Shown: positions 1 to 7,392 of the stretch, in pieces
Position numbering within the stretch: the first letter of the stretch is position 1
How the letters are laid out: the number at the start of each line of letters is the position of its first letter
DNA from: Verrucomicrobiaceae bacterium
Lineage (GTDB): Bacteria > Verrucomicrobiota > Verrucomicrobiia > Verrucomicrobiales > Verrucomicrobiaceae
DNA: 64,000 nt
Direction of reading: 5' to 3'
Assembly: GCA_947458455.1 (NCBI GenBank)
Contig: CANGYJ010000004.1
Location: forward strand, 1 to 64,000
Program-made: the position numbers and the translations under genes
The notes under the pieces: generated by a model
Told to the model about the DNA's origin: nothing
The model's input: only the letters and a program-made list of their open reading frames with translations
The model's database searches: none

Positions 1-611
1 GCACGGCCCACGGCGGTCACGCCCATGACGGCGATGCCATAACGCGAAGCCGCATCGACGAGGTCGGTGAGGTTTTTGAGGCTTTGACGCTCGTAGGCAC
101 TGCCGATGAAGACTTGGACGGCCAAAACGCTCGCATTGAGGCGGATGGCTTCTTCGATGTTCAGCGCGGTGGATTCATTGGAGAGCGGTTCGAAGCCGGG
201 GCGGCCAAATTTGGCCTTCTTGCCGTCGATTTCGCCTTCCCACTCTTCGAACTGGCTCACCATCGAGGTGCCGCCGGAGGCACGAAGAGCGATGGCCTTG
301 CGGGTGGAGGCCGGAATGACACTGCGCTGAATGCCACGCGTAAGCATGAGGCAGTCGGCGTAGGGTTCGAGAGGCAGGATGGTCTGATCGACACGCTCCA
401 GGCCGGTGGTGGGGCCTTGGAAATAGCCGTGGTCAAAGGCGAGCATCACGGTGCGACCGTCCTTGGGATTGAAAACCTGGCTGAGGCGGTTCTTGAGACC
501 CCAGTCATACTGGTGGGAACCTTTGAGGAAGAAGCCCGGCGTCTCCTGAGGAGTGCTCGTGAAGTATTCTTTTTCCTTTTTGTCAGCAGCGGAGGTGGAG
601 ATGTCGGCCAT
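1..611 (-). CDS. lsrF: LsrF-like class I aldolase/thiolase, 5' part only
   Basis: The gene begins at the ATG ending at 611 and runs off the left edge, giving about 203 N-terminal residues. The translation reads MADISTSAADKKEK, then WGLKNRLSQVFNPKDGRTVM, LAFDHGYFQGPTTGLERVD and a long TIM-barrel stretch ending in MGVTAVGR. This pattern matches LsrF, the 3-hydroxy-5-phosphonooxypentane-2,4-dione thiolase of autoinducer-2 processing, which belongs to the DeoC/FbaB class I aldolase family and acts in the cytoplasm. The Schiff-base lysine lies in the missing C-terminal half, so catalytic competence cannot be judged. No other lsr genes are visible, so the role could be another class I aldolase reaction. 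Family membership is likely; the exact substrate is inferred. Confidence 0.85.
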   Translation of the reverse strand, partial: MADISTSAADKKEKEYFTSTPQETPGFFLKGSHQYDWGLKNRLSQVFNPKDGRTVMLAFDHGYFQGPTTGLERVDQTILPLEPYADCLMLTRGIQRSVIPASTRKAIALRASGGTSMVSQFEEWEGEIDGKKAKFGRPGFEPLSNESTALNIEEAIRLNASVLAVQVFIGSAYERQSLKNLTDLVDAASRYGIAVMGVTAVGR

Positions 612-782
612 GGTCGTGGGTGATGAGTGAGGGCGCGGATGATGGGCGCAAAAATCCCCGGCGCAAGGACGCAAAACCCTCGATTCAGCCACTCAGGCGT
701 GCGCTGGCGGCCAGGAGGGCTTTCAATGAATGTTGGCGCAGCGCGTTGGAAGCCCCGCTGGCCGCGAGGCGTTTGGATGGGG

Positions 783-3548
783 ATGCGTGCCTTGTTTTTT
801 CTCCTCCTATTGGCCTCCCCTGCCTCTGCCCAGATGGCTAACCGCCCTCCTGCGCCATGGTGGCTGGTTACGGAAAAGCCCACTCCCCTCACCCGCGAGG
901 TGCGCCATGCGGAAAAACTGCTCAAAGCCGTGCTGCTGACAGTCGCGGAGGCTCCTGTGGAGGTCCTCCTCGATGGGAAAGCCGTGTCCATCATCATGCC
1001 GACGACCACCGCCACCGGCACTGACCTGACCGAGCAGCTCGGTGATGGCCAACCCCATGAAATCGGCCTCCGCTTGCCCGCGAAGGCCAGAGTGGCCGCC
1101 TTGCTCGAACTCAACGGCGACCTCGCCGCCGTGCGCTGGATCGTCACCGATGCCTCATGGCAAAACGCGGTCGTTTCCGGCTCCACGGAGGCTGATCCCT
1201 CAAAGAACCCCTTCGACCTCAAAAAAGCCTTCGATGCCTACAACTCCTGGCAGCTCGCCAAGCCCGGAGCTCAGAATCAGGCCACGGAGGCGGCCACGCT
1301 GAGCTTGCCGCCCGGCTTCAAAGCCGAACTCGTCCGCTCCGCGCAGCCTGGGGAGGACTCCTGGGTGGCGATGGCCTTTGATGAGCAAGGACGTCTCACC
1401 CTAGCGAAGGAGAAAAAGGGCCTGCTGCGCCTCACGTTTCTGGGTGATGCGGGCACTCCTGCCCGCGCGGAGCCATCGTCGCGGGCAGGAGTGCCCGCGT
1501 CACTCAAGCGCCAGCAGATCGAAGTCATCGACGACGAACTCCTCGAATGCCGCGGGCTTCTTTATGCGCACGGCTCCCTCTTCGCGAACGCCAACAACAC
1601 CAAGGCCCTCGTCCGCCTCACCGACACGAACGGCGACGGCACCTTCGACGAGCGCAAAGAACTCATGCGCACCGGCGGCGGCGTGGGGCACGGTCGCAAC
1701 CACATCAAGCTCGGCCCCGATGGCGACATCTATGTGGCGCATGGAAACAACGTGCTGCTGCCGGAAGGCATCGCGCCGGATTCACCGCTGAAAAACTATG
1801 CCAGCGACCAGCTCATCCCGAATCCATGGGACGACAGCATGTTCGACGGCAATGTCGAGCTGCCCGCCGGGCACATCCTCCGCGTGAAACCGGATGGCAG
1901 CAAAATCACCCTGCTCGCCGGCGGCCTGCGCAACCCGCTCGACATCGCCTTCAACTCACGCGGCGAGCTTTTCACCTTCGACGCCGACATGGAGCGCGAT
2001 GTGGGCACGCCGTGGTACATGCCCACCCGCGTGCTCCACGTCGTGCCCGGTGCTGATTTCGGCTGGCGTCGCGGCACCGGACGCTTTCCCGCGTGGTATG
2101 CGGACACGCTGCCGAGCGTGATCGACATCGGCCTGTCCTCGCCGACGGGCATTTACTTCGGTTACGGCGCGGCGTTTCCGAAGAAGTATCAAGAAGCGCT
2201 CTACCTGCTCGATTGGAGCTACGGGCGGATCATCGCGGTGCATTTGGGGAAGGTGGTCACGCAGGAGGACTTTATCACCGGCCGGCCGCTCAACGTCACC
2301 GATGGCTGCATCGGCCCCGATGGCGCGATGTGGTTTATCACCGGCGGGAGAGGCACGCAGAGTGGGCTTTACCGGGTGACGGGCACTTCGTCGGACGGGT
2401 CCGACCAGTCCGACTGGTCTGACAAACATGCCGAGAAACATCAAAAACGCCTCACTCTCGAAAACCGCCCGGTAGCGGAATGGCGTGCGGAGGCGCTTCA
2501 GAACGGCCAGATGCACGAACTGCTCGCCCTGGCCCGCGCCGGTGAAAAGACCGACCTCGAACCGCTGCTCGATGCGGTGTTGAAAGCCGCACCGAAGCCC
2601 ACGCTGGATGCCTTGCGGGTCATCGCCGTGGCCATCGCGAGGCAGGGCGAGCCGGCGCAGAAGGCACGCCTGGCCTCTTGGGCCGTTTATCCGGCGGAGG
2701 AGACCTTCTTAAACCGCGAGTTGTGCCGCTTGCTGGTCTATTTGAACTCACCAAAGGTCATCGAGAAGACCATGCCGCTGCTCCAAGCGTCCACGACCTC
2801 GGAGGACCTGCTGTTTTATCCCTTCATGCTCCGCTACCTCAAAGAGGGCTGGACGCTCGATCAGCGCAAGATCGCCTTCGAGGCGCTGAACAAGGCCGAA
2901 AAGATGACCGGAGCCTCCACCTTCTTCAAAGCCATCAGCGACACGCGGAGCGAGCTGGCCGCCGCGTTGAAGCCCGAGGAGGCCACGAAGCTCGCCGCGA
3001 CCATTCATCCGCCGAAACCGGCTGCTTTGTCACCGCATGCGCTGCCGGGTCACAGCTTCAAAAACTGGACGTTGGCCGATCTGGAGCCACAACTCGCCAA
3101 AATGGACGCGAAGTCCCGCAGCCGCGAAAGCGCTCGTGATGCGCTGGTGCGGGCGCAGTGCGTGTTTTGCCATCGCGTGAGCACGGATGCCTCGCTGCCT
3201 GCGGGTGCCTTCGGGCCGGATCTGGTGCAGGTCTCGGCTCGCTTTGGCCGCAAGGATCTGCTCGATCACATTTTGAATCCCTCAAAGTTCATCGACGAGA
3301 AATTCCGCCTCGTGACCGTCAAGACGAGCGATGGCAAAACGCACTCTGGCAGCCTCGAAAGCGAGGACGATGAGCGTGTGGTGCTCAAACCAAACCCGCT
3401 CGCACCTGAAACCGTCGAAGTCGGCAAGGCGATGATCAAAGAGCGAACCATCTCCGAGGTCTCGCCGATGCCCGCGGGCTTGCTCAATGCCCTCAAGGCG
3501 GAGCAGATCCTCGATTTGCTCGCCTGGTTTGAGAACGGCGCGAAGTAA
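783..3548 (+). CDS. Secreted PVC-type heme-binding dehydrogenase-like protein (beta-propeller plus CxxCH domain)
   Basis: The start at 783 gives a clean signal peptide, MRALFFLLLLASPASAQ; an in-frame ATG at 777 is an alternative. The roughly 920-residue exported protein has an N-terminal region with PWWLVTEKPTP, a six-bladed propeller-like domain (GFKAELV, GVGHGRNHIKLGPDGDIYV, GLRNPLDIAFN, SYGRIIAVHL, GPDGAMWFITGG), a helical repeat section and a C-terminal heme domain with CVFCH followed by GAFGPDL and LLDHILNPSKFI. This order matches the Pirellula/Verrucomicrobium membrane-bound dehydrogenase and heme-binding families (TIGR02604/TIGR02603 type). It is probably a periplasmic or cell-surface sugar or alcohol dehydrogenase passing electrons to heme; the substrate is unknown. 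Two dispersed repeat sequences are inserted in frame (1449-1498 and 2391-2423). Confidence 0.85.
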   Translation: MRALFFLLLLASPASAQMANRPPAPWWLVTEKPTPLTREVRHAEKLLKAVLLTVAEAPVEVLLDGKAVSIIMPTTTATGTDLTEQLGDGQPHEIGLRLPAKARVAALLELNGDLAAVRWIVTDASWQNAVVSGSTEADPSKNPFDLKKAFDAYNSWQLAKPGAQNQATEAATLSLPPGFKAELVRSAQPGEDSWVAMAFDEQGRLTLAKEKKGLLRLTFLGDAGTPARAEPSSRAGVPASLKRQQIEVIDDELLECRGLLYAHGSLFANANNTKALVRLTDTNGDGTFDERKELMRTGGGVGHGRNHIKLGPDGDIYVAHGNNVLLPEGIAPDSPLKNYASDQLIPNPWDDSMFDGNVELPAGHILRVKPDGSKITLLAGGLRNPLDIAFNSRGELFTFDADMERDVGTPWYMPTRVLHVVPGADFGWRRGTGRFPAWYADTLPSVIDIGLSSPTGIYFGYGAAFPKKYQEALYLLDWSYGRIIAVHLGKVVTQEDFITGRPLNVTDGCIGPDGAMWFITGGRGTQSGLYRVTGTSSDGSDQSDWSDKHAEKHQKRLTLENRPVAEWRAEALQNGQMHELLALARAGEKTDLEPLLDAVLKAAPKPTLDALRVIAVAIARQGEPAQKARLASWAVYPAEETFLNRELCRLLVYLNSPKVIEKTMPLLQASTTSEDLLFYPFMLRYLKEGWTLDQRKIAFEALNKAEKMTGASTFFKAISDTRSELAAALKPEEATKLAATIHPPKPAALSPHALPGHSFKNWTLADLEPQLAKMDAKSRSRESARDALVRAQCVFCHRVSTDASLPAGAFGPDLVQVSARFGRKDLLDHILNPSKFIDEKFRLVTVKTSDGKTHSGSLESEDDERVVLKPNPLAPETVEVGKAMIKERTISEVSPMPAGLLNALKAEQILDLLAWFENGAK
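1449..1498. repeat. In-frame palindromic repeat, 19-bp perfect arms
   Basis: GCGGGCACTCCTGCCCGCG (1449-1467) is followed after 12 bases by its exact reverse complement (1480-1498). The hairpin lies inside the heme-binding dehydrogenase gene and is translated as AGTPARAEPSSRAGVPAS between two conserved propeller segments. A perfect palindrome of this size in coding DNA suggests a dispersed palindromic element that inserted while keeping the frame. Confidence 0.8.
2391..2423. repeat. In-frame TCCGAC-type short direct repeat
   Basis: Repeated TCGGAC/TCCGAC/TCTGAC units encode SSDGSDQSDWSD after the propeller of the heme-binding protein. Similar units occur between genes near 19400 and inside recG near 63290, so this looks like a dispersed low-complexity element tolerated as a linker. 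Confidence 0.6.
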
Positions 3549-3587
3549 GCGGGTTGCGAGGCGAGGCTTTCGCGGTTGGTTCGGCGC

Positions 3588-3959
3588 ATGTCCCTCTCGT
3601 TTGTTTTGAAGTGTCTTGGCGTCGGCGTCGTCAGCGGCCTCATCGCGGCCCTGTGCGGCGTGGGTGGTGGCGTGGTGATGGTGCCGGGCTTTGTGCTGCT
3701 GCTCGGTCTGCCGCAGAAGACCGCAGTCGCCACCTCGCTGGCGATCATCATTCCCACCGCACTCATGGCCACCACGCAAAACGTCCGCGCCGGGCTGGTG
3801 AACTGGCAGGTGGCGTTCATCACCGCCATCTCGGCTTCATTGCTGGCTTACTTCGGGGCGAGCTGGCTCAAATCCATGAGCGATGAACGGCTCACGAAGA
3901 TCTTCGGTGTGCTCTTGGTCGTCTTCGGCGTGCGGATGCTGTGGGCGGGAAAGGCATAG
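3588..3959 (+). CDS. Half-size TauE/SafE (TSUP) membrane protein
   Basis: This 123-residue protein is almost entirely membrane segments, with the glycine-rich motif SGLIAALCGVGGGVVMVPGF near its N terminus and a second hydrophobic pair ending GVLLVVFGVRMLWAGKA. This is one TSUP repeat; usual TauE/SafE anion exporters have two repeats and about 250 residues. It probably dimerises to form a transporter for sulfite or a related organic anion, but the substrate cannot be read from sequence. The ATG at 3588 is preferred over an in-frame TTG at 3576. It starts 39 bases after the heme-binding gene and may be co-transcribed with it. Confidence 0.75.
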   Translation: MSLSFVLKCLGVGVVSGLIAALCGVGGGVVMVPGFVLLLGLPQKTAVATSLAIIIPTALMATTQNVRAGLVNWQVAFITAISASLLAYFGASWLKSMSDERLTKIFGVLLVVFGVRMLWAGKA

Positions 3960-4053
3960 GGCGTAGAGCAAAGGGCGAGAGTTCAGCGATTCGCTCTGCC
4001 ATCCGCATGGAACTTTTCGCGACTCTTTGCCCTTCGCCCTACGCTCTTTGCGC
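3956..4053. repeat. Imperfect inverted repeat between convergent genes
   Basis: GCGTAGAGCAAAGGGCGAGAG near 3961 is matched, imperfectly and inverted, by CTCTTTGCCCTTCGCCCTACGC near 4023. The structure spans the TSUP stop and the 3' end of pabB. It could act as a bidirectional terminator for the convergent pair, but there is no clear U-tract. It resembles dispersed GC-rich elements rather than a classic terminator. Confidence 0.5.
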
Positions 4054-5286
4054 TGCTGCTTTGAGCAGGCCCGCCGCCTTGTGCAGGCTTTCCTCGTGCT
4101 CCAGCTCGGGGATGGAATCGGCGACGATGCCGCAGCCGGTGTGAAAGCGGATTTCGGAGCCTTTTTGGATGGCGGTGCGGATGGCGATGTTCCACTGGCT
4201 GCGGCCATCAAAGCCGAACCAGCCGATGGCGCCGGTGTAAATGCCGCGCGGATGCTTTTCGAGCTCGGCGATGATTTCGCTGGCCCGTTTTTTCGGCGCA
4301 CCGGTGATGCTGCCACCGGGAAAGCAGGCGCGAAAAGCGCCCGCGTGATCGATGTGCGCCCGCAAGCGGCCGGTGACGGTCGAGACAAGGTGAAACACCT
4401 GCGCAAAGCTCTCCACGCGCCAGAGTTCCGGCACCTGCACGCTGCCGAATTCGCACACCTGGCCGAGATCGTTTCGCTCCAGGTCGGTGATCATGAGCAG
4501 CTCAGCTTTTTCTTTTTCGGAGGCCCGCAGCTCGTTCTGAGCGGCCACATCCCGCTGCACATCGGTGATGAAGCGAGGTCGCGTGCCTTTGATCGGTCTC
4601 GTGGTGATCTGCTGGCCGTCGAGCTTCAAAAACGTCTCCATCGAGGCGGAGAGCACCGCCGTTTCATCGAGCCGCAAAAAGGCCGCGTGCGGCGCGGGCG
4701 AGACTTCGCGGAGTTTCAGATACAAACCCAGCGCATCCGCCTCTTCCGGCCAGGCGGCGGACCAGGGGTAGGAGAGGTTCACCTGGTAGATATCGCCCGC
4801 CGCGATGTAGTCCTGAGCCTTCCGCACCATGTGGGTGAAGTCGTCTTTGCTCACCAACGGCCGAAAATCCAGGGGCGGCGGCGAATCAGGCATCAGCAAT
4901 CCCGAATCAGGGATCTTGAATTCGCCGAAGGCGGACCAGCGGCCTGTGTCGTGCTCGTAGGTCATGCCGTGCGGATAGACGCCGAGCACGAATTGCCCGT
5001 CATAGCCCACCCAGCCGTAGAGGCCGCCCCGCGTGGCTCGCGGCAGGCTCAGGGCGGCGCGGACGAGCTTCCAATCCCGCTCGATGTGACCGCGCAGCAC
5101 CTCGATGGGCTCCGCCGTGAGCACGCTCACCGCCCCTGGCTGCGGCAGAGACGAATCCATCCACACAAAGCCCTCCCGCTGGCTCAGCGCCGCCGCCATT
5201 TGGACGGGTGAGAGGTGGGAGATGGGTGGCGGAGTCACGAAAGTTGTGTTCGCATGGCTTTGGCTGAGGGCAAGCTGGGTCTTCAA
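4039..5286 (-). CDS. pabB: Aminodeoxychorismate synthase component I
   Basis: The protein has the chorismate-utilising enzyme fold: GGLYGWVGYDGQF, AGDIYQVNLSYPW, LERNDLGQVCEFGSV, then GGSITGAPKKRASEIIAEL near residue 320 and a closing HTGCGIVADSIPELE. The PIKGT motif at about residue 230 carries the lysine typical of PabB; anthranilate synthases usually have PIAGT. It should convert chorismate plus ammonia to 4-amino-4-deoxychorismate for folate synthesis. No pabA or pabC is visible nearby. The 415-residue frame opens with TTG, overlapping the upstream vapC stop by four bases; a later start is possible. Confidence 0.85.
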   Translation of the reverse strand: MKTQLALSQSHANTTFVTPPPISHLSPVQMAAALSQREGFVWMDSSLPQPGAVSVLTAEPIEVLRGHIERDWKLVRAALSLPRATRGGLYGWVGYDGQFVLGVYPHGMTYEHDTGRWSAFGEFKIPDSGLLMPDSPPPLDFRPLVSKDDFTHMVRKAQDYIAAGDIYQVNLSYPWSAAWPEEADALGLYLKLREVSPAPHAAFLRLDETAVLSASMETFLKLDGQQITTRPIKGTRPRFITDVQRDVAAQNELRASEKEKAELLMITDLERNDLGQVCEFGSVQVPELWRVESFAQVFHLVSTVTGRLRAHIDHAGAFRACFPGGSITGAPKKRASEIIAELEKHPRGIYTGAIGWFGFDGRSQWNIAIRTAIQKGSEIRFHTGCGIVADSIPELEHEESLHKAAGLLKAAAQRA

Positions 5287-5693
5287 ACCGGCTGTGGTCT
5301 CAGCAAAACTCTGGCCTTCAGTTTGGGGATGATCTTTGCCATCGCCTCAAAGTGTCCATCAAAGGTGATGACCTCCGCGCTATAGGTCACCGCCACGGAA
5401 GCGATGAGCAGATCAACGGGCGGCACGATGAGGCCGGAGTCGAGGCAGATCTGGCCGTAACGTTCGGCATTTTGCCACATGAGGACAGGAGTGCGCAGCA
5501 TCGGCACCGTGGTGAGCAGCCCCTCGGCCTTTTGGCGGTCTGGTTTCCGCTCTCCACGCATCACTTCAAGGCGGATGGGTTCGCATAGCATCGTTTTTCG
5601 CGAGGCGAGATACGGGGCGATGGCCAGCCGGATGTTTTGCGGTGTTTTCTTCCGCATAAAGTCGATCCACAAAACGGAATCAGGCAGGATCAT
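5283..5693 (-). CDS. vapC: VapC-like PIN-domain toxin
   Basis: This 136-residue PIN-domain protein begins MILPDSVLWIDFMRKK. The expected acidic residues are present: the aspartates near the N terminus, E in CEPIRLEVMRG, D in PVDLLIASVAV and D in VITFDGHFEAMAK. VapC toxins are RNases inhibited by a partner antitoxin. Its start overlaps the upstream antitoxin stop (ATGA), which is standard for vapBC. Its own stop overlaps the proposed pabB TTG start, an unusual coupling of a toxin to a folate gene. Confidence 0.85.
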   Translation of the reverse strand: MILPDSVLWIDFMRKKTPQNIRLAIAPYLASRKTMLCEPIRLEVMRGERKPDRQKAEGLLTTVPMLRTPVLMWQNAERYGQICLDSGLIVPPVDLLIASVAVTYSAEVITFDGHFEAMAKIIPKLKARVLLRPQPV

Positions 5694-5905
5694 GATGCCG
5701 ACGCCCAGGATTGCTTCTTTTCGCTTCCAGTGGCTCCATCGGTGCTCCAATCGCCGGTGATGAATTTGTCGAGCACCTCCCTCCGCCGGGAAAGCTGAAG
5801 GCTGTTGGACAGAAACTTGAGCACGGCGGCATCGCGGCGCTTTTCACCGGAGAGACGAATCATGTCTCGAAGATCCTTGATATTGATATCGACAGTTACT
5901 TTCAT
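5690..5905 (-). CDS. vapB: VapB-like antitoxin
   Basis: This 71-residue protein starts MKVTVDINIKDLRDMIRLSG and ends TGSEKKQSWASAS. The N-terminal beta-strand plus helix looks like a ribbon-helix-helix or MetJ/Arc-type antitoxin, consistent with the VapC-like protein encoded by an overlapping frame immediately downstream. The methionine at 5905 is chosen because upstream residues in the same frame look like non-coding read-through. The predicted role is DNA-binding autorepression and toxin neutralisation. Confidence 0.75.
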   Translation of the reverse strand: MKVTVDINIKDLRDMIRLSGEKRRDAAVLKFLSNSLQLSRRREVLDKFITGDWSTDGATGSEKKQSWASAS

Positions 5906-6045
5906 GCGTGGATTTTGGACGAAGGGATGTCTGGCGGCAAGCGGGCATATCAGATGCCAGAATCGAAGTGCGAAGCCCGGCAGCACGATTGACACATCTC
6001 CGGCAAACCCATACGATGCCGCTCTTTTTCCGGTAAAAATCCCTC

Positions 6046-7374
6046 GTGACTCCCCCTTCCTCCATTCTCACTCACAATCGTGAACGTTCCTCGGCGCTTG
6101 CCTGGGGTTCACTCGGCCTGCTGGCCGTTTCCCAGCTCGGCCTGCTGATCTGGCTGCTAGCCGCGAAAAGCCCGAGCGAATCGGAAATGGCTGCCGCGAG
6201 CGCCCGTGAGGTGCCGCCGCTGCCCGGACTGGCCGCCACCGGCACCCGGAAGCCCGTGCCGGAGCCGGGGCAGTTCATCACGCCGCCGCCTGCGGCTCCC
6301 GTCGTGCCCGCCCTCGCCCCACCGCCGGTCTCACCGAATGCGCCGCCCCCGATGGGCACCTTTGGCAAAGCACCGCCTGTCCCAAGCCTCGCCGCCAGTG
6401 AACCGCCACCGTCTCTTCCCGGTAGTGGCATGAAGCCGCCGCCGATTCCCGATTTCTCAAAGGTTCCTGCTACCACCGAGCCTCCACCGGAACTGCCCGG
6501 TGCCGGACGTGCGATGCCAAAGGATCTGCCGAAAGGCCTCGATGGCACGCAGAGCATTCCAAATAGAAGCAGCACCGTCGATCCGCGTCGTGATGTGAAT
6601 GGCCTGCTAGCCGCCGCCAAAGATCTGCGCACCGCAGGCAATACCCAGGAGGCGCTGCAAACCCTCCAGCAGGCCGATTTGGTCTCTCCAAACCACCCGG
6701 CCGTGATGGCGGAGACGGCCGAAGTTTACGAGCAGATGGGCCTGAACACCAAAGCGGTGGACATGTGGCGCGGCATCCAGCTCCAAGGCGCAGCGAAGGC
6801 CGGGCAATACTTCGATCTGGCGCTGCGCCGCCTCGGCAATGTGCCGGGGGCGGACACGGTGGCCTCACCGTCCATCGGATCGCCACCAGCGAGCGAATCA
6901 GATAAGCGCCTACGCCTCGGTGCCTGCGAGATCAAACGTGACTTCGCCGTGAAGGAAGGTGGCGAGCGCTTCCTGCTCCGCGTGCCCATTCAGCGCAATG
7001 GCAGCAAGTCCATCGACCCGAACGCCATCGACCTGAAAGCCTTCTTTTACTACCGCCACAATGGCGGCACGAAGCTCGATAATTCTACCGAACTCATCGA
7101 GACTTGGCAGACGCAGCCGGTGAACTGGCAGGGCTCGGATCTGGAGATCGTCGATATCGTTTACACCCTGCCTCCGCCCACGCCGGAGGAGGCGGCGCAG
7201 CGCAATCCGAAGACTTACCACGGCTACATGCTGCATCTCTATTATGACAACAAGCTCCAAGACGTCGCCGCCGAGCCGCGGGATCTTTTGGAGCAGGCGA
7301 AACTGAGCCTTCCCGGCGCCGCCATGCCGGGTAATTCGCCGAACCCGCTCCTCCCGCCCGTGGCCCGGCCCTGA
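6046..7374 (+). CDS. Single-pass membrane protein with proline-rich linker and TPR-like region
   Basis: The GTG start gives a 442-residue protein. Residues about 17-40 form one membrane helix (SALAWGSLGLLAVSQLGLLI), followed by a proline-rich stretch of about 110 residues, then a TPR-like pair around residues 185-250 (RTAGNTQEALQTLQQADL, VYEQMGLNTKAVDMW). A beta-rich C-terminal domain of unknown type follows (LRLGACEIKRDFAVKEGG). The TPR part is probably periplasmic and used for protein contacts. It lies 18 bases before the receiver/pseudokinase gene on the same strand, so the two membrane proteins are likely co-expressed and may form one assembly. I do not recognise the family. Confidence 0.7.
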   Translation: MTPPSSILTHNRERSSALAWGSLGLLAVSQLGLLIWLLAAKSPSESEMAAASAREVPPLPGLAATGTRKPVPEPGQFITPPPAAPVVPALAPPPVSPNAPPPMGTFGKAPPVPSLAASEPPPSLPGSGMKPPPIPDFSKVPATTEPPPELPGAGRAMPKDLPKGLDGTQSIPNRSSTVDPRRDVNGLLAAAKDLRTAGNTQEALQTLQQADLVSPNHPAVMAETAEVYEQMGLNTKAVDMWRGIQLQGAAKAGQYFDLALRRLGNVPGADTVASPSIGSPPASESDKRLRLGACEIKRDFAVKEGGERFLLRVPIQRNGSKSIDPNAIDLKAFFYYRHNGGTKLDNSTELIETWQTQPVNWQGSDLEIVDIVYTLPPPTPEEAAQRNPKTYHGYMLHLYYDNKLQDVAAEPRDLLEQAKLSLPGAAMPGNSPNPLLPPVARP

Positions 7375-7392
7375 TGCAGGGCACCCCCGCTG

